This document shows positions 1-8,367 of a stretch of DNA of 64,000 nucleotides, one piece after another. The DNA comes from GCA-002726655 sp046582185 (GTDB lineage: Bacteria; Pseudomonadota; Gammaproteobacteria; Pseudomonadales; Azotimanducaceae). The translations under genes and the position numbers were made by a program. The first letter of the stretch is position 1; each line of letters starts with the position of its first letter. Where the stretch lies: the NCBI GenBank assembly GCA_046582185.1, contig JAYGEX010000042.1:144062-208061 (forward strand), given 5' to 3'. The notes below the pieces were generated by a model that was given only the letters and a program-made list of their open reading frames with translations, did no database searches and was not told where the DNA came from.

Positions 1-373
1 AGGTCGGGTTTGCGCGCGTACCATTGATAAGTACGAGGGTTCGGTTAGAACCCAGACCACGAAGGTCAACGGTCGCTGTACCATTACCAGGGTTATTGGA
101 CGTTCTGTCCAGGCCTGGTACGATCTGAGGCATCGTATTCAGCAGGGACTCAGTATTAATAGTACCTGTAAGGTCAAATTGATCAGATCCGATTGTTGCT
201 ACAGGAGCGTTTGAGTCAAAGTCTTGTCGCTTGATTCTCGAACCTGTAACTACTACTTCTTCCATCATGCTTTCGTCGTCCGCCGCGTAAGCGACGTTCA
301 TAAAAGCGCCTGATGCAGATGCGACTCCAATTGCGGTCGCAATAGCCACGGATAGTGGCTTTCTTTTTAACAT
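1..373 (-). CDS. TonB-dependent receptor, N-terminal part (cut by window edge)
   Basis: The reading frame opens at the ATG on 373-371 and runs off the left edge, so only about 124 residues are visible. They show a signal peptide (MLKRKPLSVAIATAI..., ending in a VAYA-type cleavage site), then a short linker and VVVTGSRIKR, the usual start of the plug domain. The plug motif VDLRGLGSNRTLVLING follows near residues 99-115. A GAGGGG ribosome binding site precedes the ATG. The plug follows the signal peptide directly, so there is no N-terminal signalling (STN) domain of the FecA kind. The family imports large substrates through the outer membrane using TonB energy; the substrate cannot be read here. 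Confidence 0.88.
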   Translation of the reverse strand, partial: MLKRKPLSVAIATAIGVASASGAFMNVAYAADDESMMEEVVVTGSRIKRQDFDSNAPVATIGSDQFDLTGTINTESLLNTMPQIVPGLDRTSNNPGNGTATVDLRGLGSNRTLVLINGTRANPT

Positions 374-897
374 GTTGTTCCCCTCAACTAGTTGGATTTT
401 TCATTATATGGATTCTTCCATACGCAGAGTTTCATTCAGTGATCGGATCACTGGTAACCAATAAGACGAACAACTCACTCAATCCCGCAGTAAAAATGGA
501 AACAAAAGTAAAAATAATTGAAAGAAGTTGAATTTATCTCATCATTAATTAATTTTGCTCATGCACAATTAATTAATGATGAGATAAATTCATAATTGGA
601 GATTGTGGTTATCCAGTGAATCTCCCCCGGATTTATGACCAGCTTACTGCCATAACAGGGAAATAATCGCTTTGACCCGCAAACAGATGTATTGGGCGCA
701 ATTCCACCTAATAGGCTATTGATGAGTGCAGAATGAATGCCGTCTCTAGCCAATCAAAATTGGGCCAATCAGATTACAAAAATGGCCTGAAGCGATAGAA
801 CTTTATCTGCAATTGGGACGACATAGTAATAAATCGCAAGGCAACCCTATAAAGCGAACCAGCGTCTTATATAGGTAACCCGTTCTGGGAGTAAGTA
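374..897. other. Divergent intergenic region with a large hairpin
   Basis: This 524-base gap separates the divergently read receptor and the small FecR-like gene. I see no credible gene. Its main content is the long perfect inverted repeat at 529-592, annotated separately. The rest is AT-rich and presumably holds both promoters, but no convincing -35/-10 pair stands out. Confidence 0.6.
529..592. repeat. Perfect 26-bp inverted repeat with short loop
   Basis: Arms 529-554 and 567-592 are exact reverse complements around a 12-base spacer. Inside the spacer, TGC (556-558) and GCA (563-565) can pair again past one mismatch. Each arm reads TGAATTTATCTCATCATTAA and continues to AATT. The arms are AT-rich, lack a T-run and lie between divergent genes. 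A terminator, a cruciform or operator, or a palindromic element remnant are all possible. Confidence 0.9.
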
Positions 898-1164
898 ATG
901 AATGATCTAACAGCATCCGAGTCGCTTTCTGACATATCAATAGAGTGGTTTGTACGTTTGCGTGCGGATGACGTCACCGAGGATAAGCAAAAGGTATTCT
1001 TTGAGTGGTTGCGGCAAGCTCGAGAACATCAACAATCATTTGTTGAGACCCTGCACTTGTGGGATGACCTGTCCGTTGTTAAACAGATGGATTTTGATGA
1101 ACTTCGCTCATTTCCCCAGATTTGGGAGTTTAAGAGAAAGATTGAAGCAGAGGCTGCAGGTTAG
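898..1164 (+). CDS. Standalone FecR N-terminal domain (DUF4880) protein, putative anti-sigma factor
   Basis: The 88-residue product contains the IEWFVRLRADDVTEDKQ... segment followed by FFEWLRQAREHQQSF and LWDDL. This is the cytoplasmic N-terminal domain of FecR-type sigma regulators. In full-length FecR this part binds the ECF sigma factor, and a transmembrane helix and periplasmic domain follow. Here the protein stops after this domain, with no membrane segment. GGGAG lies just upstream of the ATG. It converges on a FecI-type sigma gene with only 14 bases between the ends. It may be a soluble anti-sigma factor or a truncation remnant; the intact start and ribosome binding site favour a working small protein. 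Confidence 0.7.
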   Translation: MNDLTASESLSDISIEWFVRLRADDVTEDKQKVFFEWLRQAREHQQSFVETLHLWDDLSVVKQMDFDELRSFPQIWEFKRKIEAEAAG

Positions 1165-1178
1165 CGTGTACCCACTAA

Positions 1179-1715
1179 CTATTGTGAAATTTCCTTTCGC
1201 AGAATTTTCAGGGCTTGAATAATATACTTCTCTACCATGCTTATGGAAACCTCCATCTCTGTGGCTATCTCCGAATAACTTAGGTCCTTGCCGCGGTGCA
1301 TAAGGAAAGCCCTGCGGACCTTTTCGGGCATTTTATCCATTACCTTATAGATCTGGTCTAATTCCATTTCCGCCAATACTGTACGTTCTGCGGAGGGCGC
1401 ATACTTATCACAATCGTCGTCTGAATGTTCTGGAAGCATTTGAAAACTCAAATATTTGTCATGAACCTTGGCGCGACGCATTTGGTCTATTACAAGGTTA
1501 TTGGCGGTTTTAAAGAGAAAGGCTCGAGCATTATCCAGTCGACGAGATTGTTGGAATTTATGCATGCGCAGGAAAGCCTCTTGCGCTAGATCATTCGCGT
1601 CTTCACCATTTCGGACTTTTTTTGATAGGTATCGAACAAGCGGGGTAGCCAACTCATACATCTGTTGGTTCGAGAGTTGGTGGTTCAATACTGCTGTATT
1701 AGACTCTTTTGTCAT
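1179..1715 (-). CDS. ECF RNA polymerase sigma factor, FecI-like
   Basis: The 178-residue protein has the two-domain layout of ECF sigma factors. Region 2 is around DANDLAQEAFLRMHKF and the -10-binding stretch FLFKTANNLVIDQMRR. Region 4 is a helix-turn-helix around KDLSYSEIATEMEVSISMVEKY. These match the FecI group, which drives iron- or nutrient-uptake receptors. Its partner is probably the DUF4880 protein encoded tail-to-tail with it, and a TonB-dependent receptor is nearby. The usual order fecI-fecR-receptor in one direction is not kept. Function is inferred from family; the target promoter is unknown. Confidence 0.88.
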   Translation of the reverse strand: MTKESNTAVLNHQLSNQQMYELATPLVRYLSKKVRNGEDANDLAQEAFLRMHKFQQSRRLDNARAFLFKTANNLVIDQMRRAKVHDKYLSFQMLPEHSDDDCDKYAPSAERTVLAEMELDQIYKVMDKMPEKVRRAFLMHRGKDLSYSEIATEMEVSISMVEKYIIQALKILRKEISQ

Positions 1716-1819
1716 GCTATCTCGTTAGGGTATAACGATGGCCTGAAATTCCTGAGTTACTCTTCGCATGTCGCGGCAAGTATCACGTACATCCGCTAGA
1801 GGGTATCTAGCGTCTGTGG

Positions 1820-1843
1820 GGAAAGACCTGATGAGGTCTTTCC
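1820..1843. other. Perfect 10-bp hairpin, possible terminator
   Basis: GGAAAGACCT (1820-1829) and AGGTCTTTCC (1834-1843) flank a GATG tetraloop. It lies between the sigma gene, which starts at 1715, and the end of the minus-strand VWA gene at 1976. It could end transcription of the MoxR-VWA operon, but there is no strong T-run beside it on the minus strand. Confidence 0.4.
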
Positions 1844-1975
1844 ATGGAGCTCAAACTCTTTGTTTTTATAGAGTATAACCATATCACACTTTTTCTCGGG
1901 GGAGTACTGACATGGCGCTGGGTTATAAAAAGCCCGCGACTCTTGTCACATACTGTTTTATAGGGGAATAGTTGG

Positions 1976-3424
1976 TTAGGCTGCAAATCTGAGTAAATTT
2001 GATACAACTCTTTCCAAATGGGTCAGGGAATTACACACTTCAGTCTGGTGACAGCAAGGCGCATATTTTTTCATCTCTGCATCTCCCACATTCCAGCTCA
2101 TTTTTGGCTCGGGGTTGAGCCAGATTACCCGCTTGCTTTTGTCATACATCTCTCGAAGGATTTCGGATTTGGGGTCGCCGTAATTATTACGGGCATCTCC
2201 AAGAATAATGATCGTTGTCTTGTTATTAACGTCATCCATGCAATTGTGCTTAAAATCCATCAACATTCGACCATAGTCCGTTGAGCCATTGCCATAATCG
2301 CGCATGGTCTTTGCCATTGCATCTTCCAGGGTACTGCTCTGGAATAGGCGCGTTACTTCGCCAAGGTCTGAAGAAAATGCGAATGACCTAACCTTGGGGA
2401 GTACCTCTGCAAGGCTGTAGAGAAACATCAGAAGAAACCGTGAGTAATTGCTCACTGACCCGCTAACGTCACAAATACACATCACTTTCGGGCGGTCAAC
2501 TTTCGATGCCTTCCATTTCAAGTCAAACAGCATGCCGTCATATTGCATGTTATGGCGCAGCGTCTTGCGTACATCGAGTTGGCCACGCTTGTAGGTCTTG
2601 CGCCGCTTGGAGTGAATTGCGATGAGCTTTTTTGCCATCTTGAATACAACTTCCTGTACGTCTTTGAAGTTGCGTTTTTCAAGGTTGGAGAGCTTGACCT
2701 TCTTGAGCAATTCTTCCCGAAGTTGTTTGCCGGATTCATCCGCATGCAGGAAGAATTGTTTCTCAACGTAGTCGCGCACCTGTTCCCGAAGTCGGTCCCT
2801 GGCCTTCTTAAGTTTGCCGCTCAGGGTCTTCTGTGGTGGGCCGCCGTGGGATTGTAATTCTGATATTTCATCCTGGAGCCCTTTAAGACCCATGGCGTCC
2901 ATAATCTTACGTGTATATAGGCCCTTTTGGGTAAAGACGACGATCTGACTGACCTCAACCTCGCGCCCGGCTTCTGCCAGCTGAACCATAAGTTCGGTTC
3001 TGTTGCCGGAGAGAAGCAGTTTGCCCAGTTCCGAGTTCGGCTGCAGTGAGTGATCCTCTTCAGCCATTTGTCCGCCGCCCTGTCCTGAACTCTGGCCACT
3101 ACCTTTACCGCCGCCCGGCTGATTGCTTTCACTATTGCCGTCTTCGTCAAACTCACCATCATCAAACTCATCCTGCGATTCGCCAGCCCCCATATCTTCA
3201 CTGCCAATCTTCTTGAATGAGAAGAATCGGTCAAAACAGGAGTCAAATGTCTCTTTCTCTTCCGGGTTTTTGGCGAGAACCATCGATAGGGTATTCTTGA
3301 GAAACTCTCGATCACGGTAACCCACAAGGTCTATTGCTTGCATCGCGTCAATTGTTTCGGCGGGAGAGACTTTAAGCTCCGCCGTGCGCAATACCTTTAC
3401 AAATTCGACCAGTGTTTTTTCCAT
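1976..3424 (-). CDS. CoxE-like von Willebrand factor A domain protein
   Basis: The 482-residue cytoplasmic protein has no signal peptide. Residues about 70-125 form an acidic, then Gly/Ser/Gln-rich low-complexity linker. A C-terminal VWA domain carries the metal-ion adhesion motif DVSGS at 319-323, with TIIILGDARNNYGDP further on. This is the CoxE/VWA family, whose members work with a MoxR-type AAA ATPase to assemble or activate other proteins. That partner is encoded immediately upstream, with 3 bases between the genes, so the two form an operon. No obvious client enzyme lies beside them. Confidence 0.85.
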   Translation of the reverse strand: MEKTLVEFVKVLRTAELKVSPAETIDAMQAIDLVGYRDREFLKNTLSMVLAKNPEEKETFDSCFDRFFSFKKIGSEDMGAGESQDEFDDGEFDEDGNSESNQPGGGKGSGQSSGQGGGQMAEEDHSLQPNSELGKLLLSGNRTELMVQLAEAGREVEVSQIVVFTQKGLYTRKIMDAMGLKGLQDEISELQSHGGPPQKTLSGKLKKARDRLREQVRDYVEKQFFLHADESGKQLREELLKKVKLSNLEKRNFKDVQEVVFKMAKKLIAIHSKRRKTYKRGQLDVRKTLRHNMQYDGMLFDLKWKASKVDRPKVMCICDVSGSVSNYSRFLLMFLYSLAEVLPKVRSFAFSSDLGEVTRLFQSSTLEDAMAKTMRDYGNGSTDYGRMLMDFKHNCMDDVNNKTTIIILGDARNNYGDPKSEILREMYDKSKRVIWLNPEPKMSWNVGDAEMKKYAPCCHQTEVCNSLTHLERVVSNLLRFAA

Positions 3425-3427
3425 TGC

Positions 3428-4378
3428 TTAGCTTTCTTTCAAGGCCTTGTTGGTAATGTTCTGCACTTCCGCTTCAACCGTTTCAATATCTTCCTGGAAT
3501 TTCAAGATGACATTGAGGGTCTGGCGTACCAGATCGGGATCGAGGGATTCGCTGTGCAATAAAATCAGTGCTCTAGCCCAATCGATGGTTTCACTGATAG
3601 CGGGTACCTTTTTAAGATCCATTTCCCGCAATTCCTGAATAAAGGTGACCAGCTGCTTTCTTAGACGGTCAGGAACTTCCGGCACGCGAGCATGGACTAT
3701 CCTGCTTTCAAGATCAGCATCAGGGAAGGGAATGTACAAATGCAAACATCTTCTCTTCAATGCATCACTGATTTCGCGAGTATTATTGCTCGTTAAAAAT
3801 ACCAGCGGCTTGCGATCCGGGTTCGCCTTTATGGTCCCGATTTCCGGAATTGACAATTGATAGTCCGAGAGCATTTCAAGCAATAGTGATTCGAATTCGT
3901 GATCGGATTTGTCTACTTCATCGATAAGTAATACGCAGCTCTCTTCTGCCTTAAGCGCCTTTAGCAATGGTCGTGGCTCGAGGAAATCTTCGGAGAAGAA
4001 GACGTCGCCAAAACTATGTAATTTTTCCACTGATTCGGCAAGACCCACAGCGCCATCGAGGATTTCGCCAAGGGTTTCCTTCAGGACCTGGGTATATAGG
4101 AGCTGCTTGCCATATTTCCACTCATAAATAGCCTTGGACTCATCAAGACCTTCATAACACTGCAATCTGATACAGGGAAGGTCGAGCATGTCTGCTGCAG
4201 TCTTGGCGAGCTCGGTCTTACCGACGCCAGGAGGGCCTTCAATCAGGATCGGCTTTTCAAGGTGGTAGGCAAGATATACGGCGGTCGCGATCTGCATATT
4301 ACAGATATAGCCCAACTTCTCGAAGTTATCCTGAATTGTTTCGACGCTACTGAGTCGATCATGGTTCTTAATGGCCAC
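3428..4378 (-). CDS. MoxR/CoxD-family AAA+ ATPase
   Basis: The 316-residue protein has a Walker A motif GPPGVGKT at 48-55, a Walker B motif LLIDE at 150-154 and the sensor-1 region VFLTSNNTREISDALKRRC. Together these are typical of MoxR ATPases. The start is a GTG at 4378 with AAAGGA six bases upstream on the minus strand. Family members act as chaperone ATPases that mature metalloenzymes or complexes, paired with a VWA protein. The VWA gene follows directly, so a functional pair is likely. The client is not indicated by the neighbourhood. Confidence 0.88.
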   Translation of the reverse strand: MAIKNHDRLSSVETIQDNFEKLGYICNMQIATAVYLAYHLEKPILIEGPPGVGKTELAKTAADMLDLPCIRLQCYEGLDESKAIYEWKYGKQLLYTQVLKETLGEILDGAVGLAESVEKLHSFGDVFFSEDFLEPRPLLKALKAEESCVLLIDEVDKSDHEFESLLLEMLSDYQLSIPEIGTIKANPDRKPLVFLTSNNTREISDALKRRCLHLYIPFPDADLESRIVHARVPEVPDRLRKQLVTFIQELREMDLKKVPAISETIDWARALILLHSESLDPDLVRQTLNVILKFQEDIETVEAEVQNITNKALKES

Positions 4379-4568
4379 GCTGGATCCTTTATTTGCTTGT
4401 CGCTAGCCGGAAGTCAAAATTGGCCGGCTCAGAATGAGGGCGCCATTATGTGAAGCTGTCAGGCGAATGTACAGCGGCAGGTAGGTCATCAAACTGGGGT
4501 ATACGCCTGAATAACAGATATTTATACAAATATGTGGTTGAATAATGCGCCGATTTTAGAGATCAGGT

Positions 4569-6020
4569 ATGAATGTGCTAAAAGCCGGGATTACAGAATT
4601 TATTCGAATAACAGTGGTTCTGCTAACAGTAGTTATACTAAAGGTAGCTCTGCTGCTTTCTGTCATCACGTTGCCGGCCATTGCGAAGGATGTTGTTTAT
4701 GCTTCCACCTACCTTGTCCCGACTGCCCCTGATACTCTCATCCACGGCGCAAGCATTCTCACGGGTACCGGAGAACTAATTCAGTCGGGTTACCTTGTTC
4801 TGGCAAACGGAGTCATAGAAAAAATCGGTGCAGGAACGCCTGCTGCCATGGATGATTATGCGCTCGTTATTGACGCCAGCGGAAAGTGGCTGACGCCTGG
4901 AATCATCGATATTCACAGTCATCTGGGTAATTCCGCGTCACCATCCTATAACGCCCATTGGGATACCAATGAGTCCACCAGCCCTGTGACTTCTGAAGTT
5001 TGGGTGGAGCATAGTGTCTGGCCGCAAGACCCGCAATTTCCGCTCGCCCTGGCAGGCGGCATTACCAGCTTACAAATACTGCCAGGCTCCGCAAACCTGT
5101 TCGGTGGCAGAAGTATCGTTCTGAAAAACGTATCTTCACGATCGGTTCAGGGAATGAAATTTCCCGGGGCGCCATATGGGCTCAAGATGGCCTGTGGTGA
5201 GAACCCCAAGCGGGTCTATGGTAAAAAGTCTGGACCCAAGACCAGGATGGGCAATTTTGCACATTATCGTAAGACCTGGATTGATGCTCAGGAATATCAG
5301 CGAAAGTGGGCTTCCTATCACCATGAAATAATGGAGTACCGCGCTCATAAGCTGGAGTCTAATGGCAAGAAGATGATAGTGCCTGTTGAACCAAAAAGAA
5401 ATCTGCAATTGGAAACATTGGTTGGAGTGCTTGAGGGCAATATCCGCGTACACAATCATTGTTATCGAGCGGATGAGATGGCACAAATTATCGATTTGAG
5501 CAAAGAGTTTGGATACCAGGTTACCGCATTTCATCATGCCGTTGAGGCATACAAGATTGCCGACCTCCTGGCCGAAAATAATATCTGCGCTGCAATGTGG
5601 GCTGATTGGACGCGCTTTAAACTTGAGTCCTTTGATGGCATTAACGAGAACGTTGCCCTGGTTGCTGCCGCCGGTGCCTGCGCAATCGTGCATTCGGATT
5701 CGGCTACCGGAATTCAGAGACTCAATCAGGAAGCAGCCAAGGCTCTTGCCGCGGGTAGGAGAATGGGACTCGAGATTAGTGAGGCAGAGGCAATTCGCTG
5801 GATCACCTTGAATCCTGCGGATGCACTGGGTATCTCGAAGCAGACTGGCTCCCTGGAGTCTGGAAAGATGGCAGATGTCGTTTTATGGAATCGAAATCCG
5901 TTCAGTGTTTACGCACGTGCTGAGAAAGTATTTATAGATGGTTCCCTGGTCTTCGACCTGGAAAAAGACCTTAAGCCGGTGACGGACTTCGAGCTTGGCC
6001 AACGTGTAAGGGAGATATAA
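4569..6020 (+). CDS. Secreted amidohydrolase (imidazolonepropionase-like), catalytic member of a pair
   Basis: The 483-residue protein has a long hydrophobic signal sequence ending near LPAIAKD (about residue 40), so it is exported. The metal-dependent hydrolase fold is marked by PGIIDIHSHLG with H116-x-H118, a candidate carboxylated lysine in GLKMACGENPKRVYG, histidines in VHNHCYRADEM and AFHHAVEAY, and the late aspartate in IVHSDSA. All usual ligands of a binuclear amidohydrolase are present. A second, degenerate amidohydrolase starts 2 bases after its stop, so they are co-transcribed and probably form a heteromer. The substrate cannot be read; relatives hydrolyse cyclic amides or dipeptides. 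Confidence 0.82.
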   Translation: MNVLKAGITEFIRITVVLLTVVILKVALLLSVITLPAIAKDVVYASTYLVPTAPDTLIHGASILTGTGELIQSGYLVLANGVIEKIGAGTPAAMDDYALVIDASGKWLTPGIIDIHSHLGNSASPSYNAHWDTNESTSPVTSEVWVEHSVWPQDPQFPLALAGGITSLQILPGSANLFGGRSIVLKNVSSRSVQGMKFPGAPYGLKMACGENPKRVYGKKSGPKTRMGNFAHYRKTWIDAQEYQRKWASYHHEIMEYRAHKLESNGKKMIVPVEPKRNLQLETLVGVLEGNIRVHNHCYRADEMAQIIDLSKEFGYQVTAFHHAVEAYKIADLLAENNICAAMWADWTRFKLESFDGINENVALVAAAGACAIVHSDSATGIQRLNQEAAKALAAGRRMGLEISEAEAIRWITLNPADALGISKQTGSLESGKMADVVLWNRNPFSVYARAEKVFIDGSLVFDLEKDLKPVTDFELGQRVREI

Positions 6021-6022
6021 GG

Positions 6023-7321
6023 ATGAGATTTATCCCATCATGCTTACTTTTGGCGTTCCTATTACTGACAGTATTGCTTGGGTCATCGCAGCTTAAAGGT
6101 GATATCCAGCAAAGTTACCTCATTAAGAATGGCACTCTGCTGACCATGACTGAGCAGGGCACAATTAAAAATGGCGATATCCTTGTTCAGGATGGTCGTA
6201 TTGTAAAGATTGGCGTTCATCTGACAGTAGATTCTTCGGTGGAGCTTATTGATGTTGGCGGCGCAATCGTGACGCCAGGACTCTTTGATTCTGGAACTCA
6301 GCTGGGATTGGCAGAGGTAGGGACGTCATCAATTAGCGGTGACGATCGAGCGAAGGGGCAACAACTTGGAGCAGGCTTCTCTATATCTCTGGCCTTGAAC
6401 CGACACTCAAGCATGATTCCAATGGCCAGGCGAATGGGGATCACTCGAGCCATGGTTGTGCCGCAGCCAGGCTCGGAACCCCTATCTGGCCAGAGCGCAC
6501 TGGTGCAATTGGGGGGCTCCAGCAAGTTTGCAATTGACAAGTCTAATGCCGTGCATCTATACATTCGCGAAGCAGACAGGAAATTGGTTGGCGGTTCAAG
6601 AGCGTCAATGCTAATGCAGGTACTGGAATCCTTTCATGAAGCCCGGCGATATCAAAAGAACATCCGCGCCTATCAAAGCGGAAAGACGCGCAAGTTCCGC
6701 CAATCAGAGCCGGACCTAAAAGCGTTAACAAGGGTGCTGAGCGGAGATATACCGCTGGTGATTCATATAGACCGGGCGGCAGATATCGAGCTTGTGCTGG
6801 ATGAATTGTCGATGTTTGATCTGCGAATTGTTCTCTCCGGGGCGCGGGAGGCATGGAAGGTCCGGGATCAACTTGTGCAGCAAAACATCCCTGTCCTGCT
6901 AAATGTTATCGACAACCTGCCGCGTAAATTCGACCGGCTGGGTGCGCGCCTGGATAATGCTTCATTGTTGGTAGAGGCTGGTGTATTGGTAGCATTTAAG
7001 ACAGCTGATCTGTATACAAATACACGAATGCTGACTCAGGGTGCTGGTATAGCAGTCGCTTATGGCCTGGATTGGGAGGACGCATTGCGGGCTATTACGG
7101 TTAATCCTGCGAAGATATGGGGTCTGAATAATTCCGGTGTACTGGCTGCAGGTTCAGTTGCTGATCTTGTGATTTGGGATGGCGATCCGCTTGAAGTGAT
7201 GAGCGCACCTACGCGTCTGATGATTGATGGCCAATGGATTAGCTTGAGGACCCGCCAGGATTTATTGAGAGAGCGTTATTCTCACCTGGAAGAAAAGACC
7301 GTTCCCTACGGCTATCGCTAA
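6023..7321 (+). CDS. Amidohydrolase-like secreted protein lacking metal ligands (probable pseudoenzyme)
   Basis: The 432-residue protein has a signal peptide (hydrophobic FIPSCLLLAFLLLTVLLG) and the same fold layout as its upstream neighbour: NGTLLTMTEQGTIKNGDI at the N-terminus and ITVNPAKIWGL...GSVADLVIWDGDP at the C-terminus. The metal site is gone. The expected HSHLG is SGTQLG (G91, Q93), the HHAVEAYK region reads LSGAREAWK, and the HSDSA aspartate region reads AFKTADLY. One His in VIHIDRAAD remains. It starts 2 bases after the upstream stop. It is likely a structural or regulatory partner of the active amidohydrolase. Confidence 0.78.
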   Translation: MRFIPSCLLLAFLLLTVLLGSSQLKGDIQQSYLIKNGTLLTMTEQGTIKNGDILVQDGRIVKIGVHLTVDSSVELIDVGGAIVTPGLFDSGTQLGLAEVGTSSISGDDRAKGQQLGAGFSISLALNRHSSMIPMARRMGITRAMVVPQPGSEPLSGQSALVQLGGSSKFAIDKSNAVHLYIREADRKLVGGSRASMLMQVLESFHEARRYQKNIRAYQSGKTRKFRQSEPDLKALTRVLSGDIPLVIHIDRAADIELVLDELSMFDLRIVLSGAREAWKVRDQLVQQNIPVLLNVIDNLPRKFDRLGARLDNASLLVEAGVLVAFKTADLYTNTRMLTQGAGIAVAYGLDWEDALRAITVNPAKIWGLNNSGVLAAGSVADLVIWDGDPLEVMSAPTRLMIDGQWISLRTRQDLLRERYSHLEEKTVPYGYR

Positions 7322-7509
7322 ATCTGTATATGGCAGGTTTATCTGTAAGCTATGATCTGTTCAGGATTGATCGCCCCGCTTCCATAATCGGTGGAACCGG
7401 GTTGTCGATATGAAGTCAGTGATGGACATATGGTGCATTGATTATTGCATTGCTAAAATCTGGTGGCTGGCGACCTTAGTTTGTTTTAGCCCGCAATTAA
7501 AAGCCCCTG

Positions 7510-8367
7510 CTATTTCCGATTAACGCCCGCTGAATTGTTCATTGCGCGACGTTTTCTATTCTCTTCGCCAAGTCGTAGAAGCTCTTCACGATTGCTTTCA
7601 TCGACCCTGGCATAATTTGCTTTCCAGTCTTCACTTTCGGAGAAGCGAAACCCGGTTAAAATAATTGACCCTGCCTGATTTGCTTCCGTAGCCAAACTTA
7701 ATGCGGTAAGTATTGAGCTTCTTTGCATCGCTCGATCCAGTGGTTTGCCCAATGGATTGCCGAGGGGCAGATCATTAAATACAAACCTTGGTGCGCCGCA
7801 GTGCTCAACAATATCCAGGGCAGAGCCAATGATTACGGTGGTGATTCCTGCTTCTTCCAATACCTTCGCTGTCAGACACACGGTCTGGTGGCAGACCGGT
7901 CACAATGGAACAAGCAAGGCAATGTCTACTTTGTCTTCCAGGCAGGATGCCGCTATGGCTGGTGCATCTTTTTCCAGAGTATTTTTTTGACTGTACTCCG
8001 TGGGAACAAAATGAAATCTGGGGGCGAGGCCGCCGATCTCACCCTTTGCAGCCAGCGCTTCGAGTACTTCCAGTGGGAAATAGCTCTGCCTGTCGTCGGT
8101 ATTGGTGGTGATTTTGTCCCAGGCAAGCTCATCGGTATCAGGCCTGTCGGGAAGTTCCTCAAAGCTGTAAGAGGCAGCTGCACGCATTTGCTTTGGTATC
8201 TCTGGTTCGATAACGACAGTGGTGACGATTGCGACCGTACAATCCTTCAATGGCTTATCTAAGGTGCTAAAAGGGATGTCGTCGGTCTTGGCCCACACGT
8301 AATCTTTGTCAAAACCCTGGGCTCTGTACAGGTCGCGGGTTCGTTGCATGTAGTTGATCGTATTCAT
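7510..8367 (-). CDS. GrdB/PrdB-like reductase-family protein with in-frame UGA (probable selenoprotein, U156)
   Basis: One frame of 285 codons is broken only by TGA at 7902-7900. Before it the protein reads ...DKVDIALLVPL; after it comes PVCHQTVCLTAKVLEEAG and DIVEHCGAPRFVFNDLPLGN, with no shift of frame. The family (glycine/betaine/sarcosine/D-proline reductase-like 'selenoprotein B') carries a C/U-x-x-C-H-Q-T redox motif at exactly this place, so residue 156 is expected to be Sec: U156-P-V-C159. The start ATG overlaps the tesB stop (ATGA), so it is translationally coupled to tesB. A hairpin with a GU-containing loop follows the UGA. The alternative is a recent nonsense mutation of a Cys codon. 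The reaction is not known. Confidence 0.75.
7872..7899 (-). promoter_or_regulatory. Candidate bacterial SECIS hairpin 3' of the UGA
   Basis: Counting from the base after UGA, CAGAC (13-17) pairs with GTCTG (23-27) around the loop CGTGT (18-22). A lower CTG/CAG step (6-8 with 29-31) also pairs. A GU in an apical loop about 16-37 bases after UGA is the known bacterial SECIS pattern. A competing hairpin, CGGTCTG-CCAC-CAGACCG (7898-7881), is stronger in base pairs but sits closer to the UGA. Both overlap the codons for the conserved PVCHQT motif, so some structure could be chance. Confidence 0.45.

Noticed and set aside
559..753. 64-residue minus-strand ORF
   Set aside because: Its C-terminus is encoded by one arm of the inverted repeat. 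It has no domain or ribosome binding site.
7510..8367. Two separate small genes, or a frameshifted pseudogene
   Set aside because: Both halves are in the same frame, separated by one TGA in a conserved redox motif, so neither two genes nor a frameshift fits. A point nonsense mutation remains the only rival to Sec.
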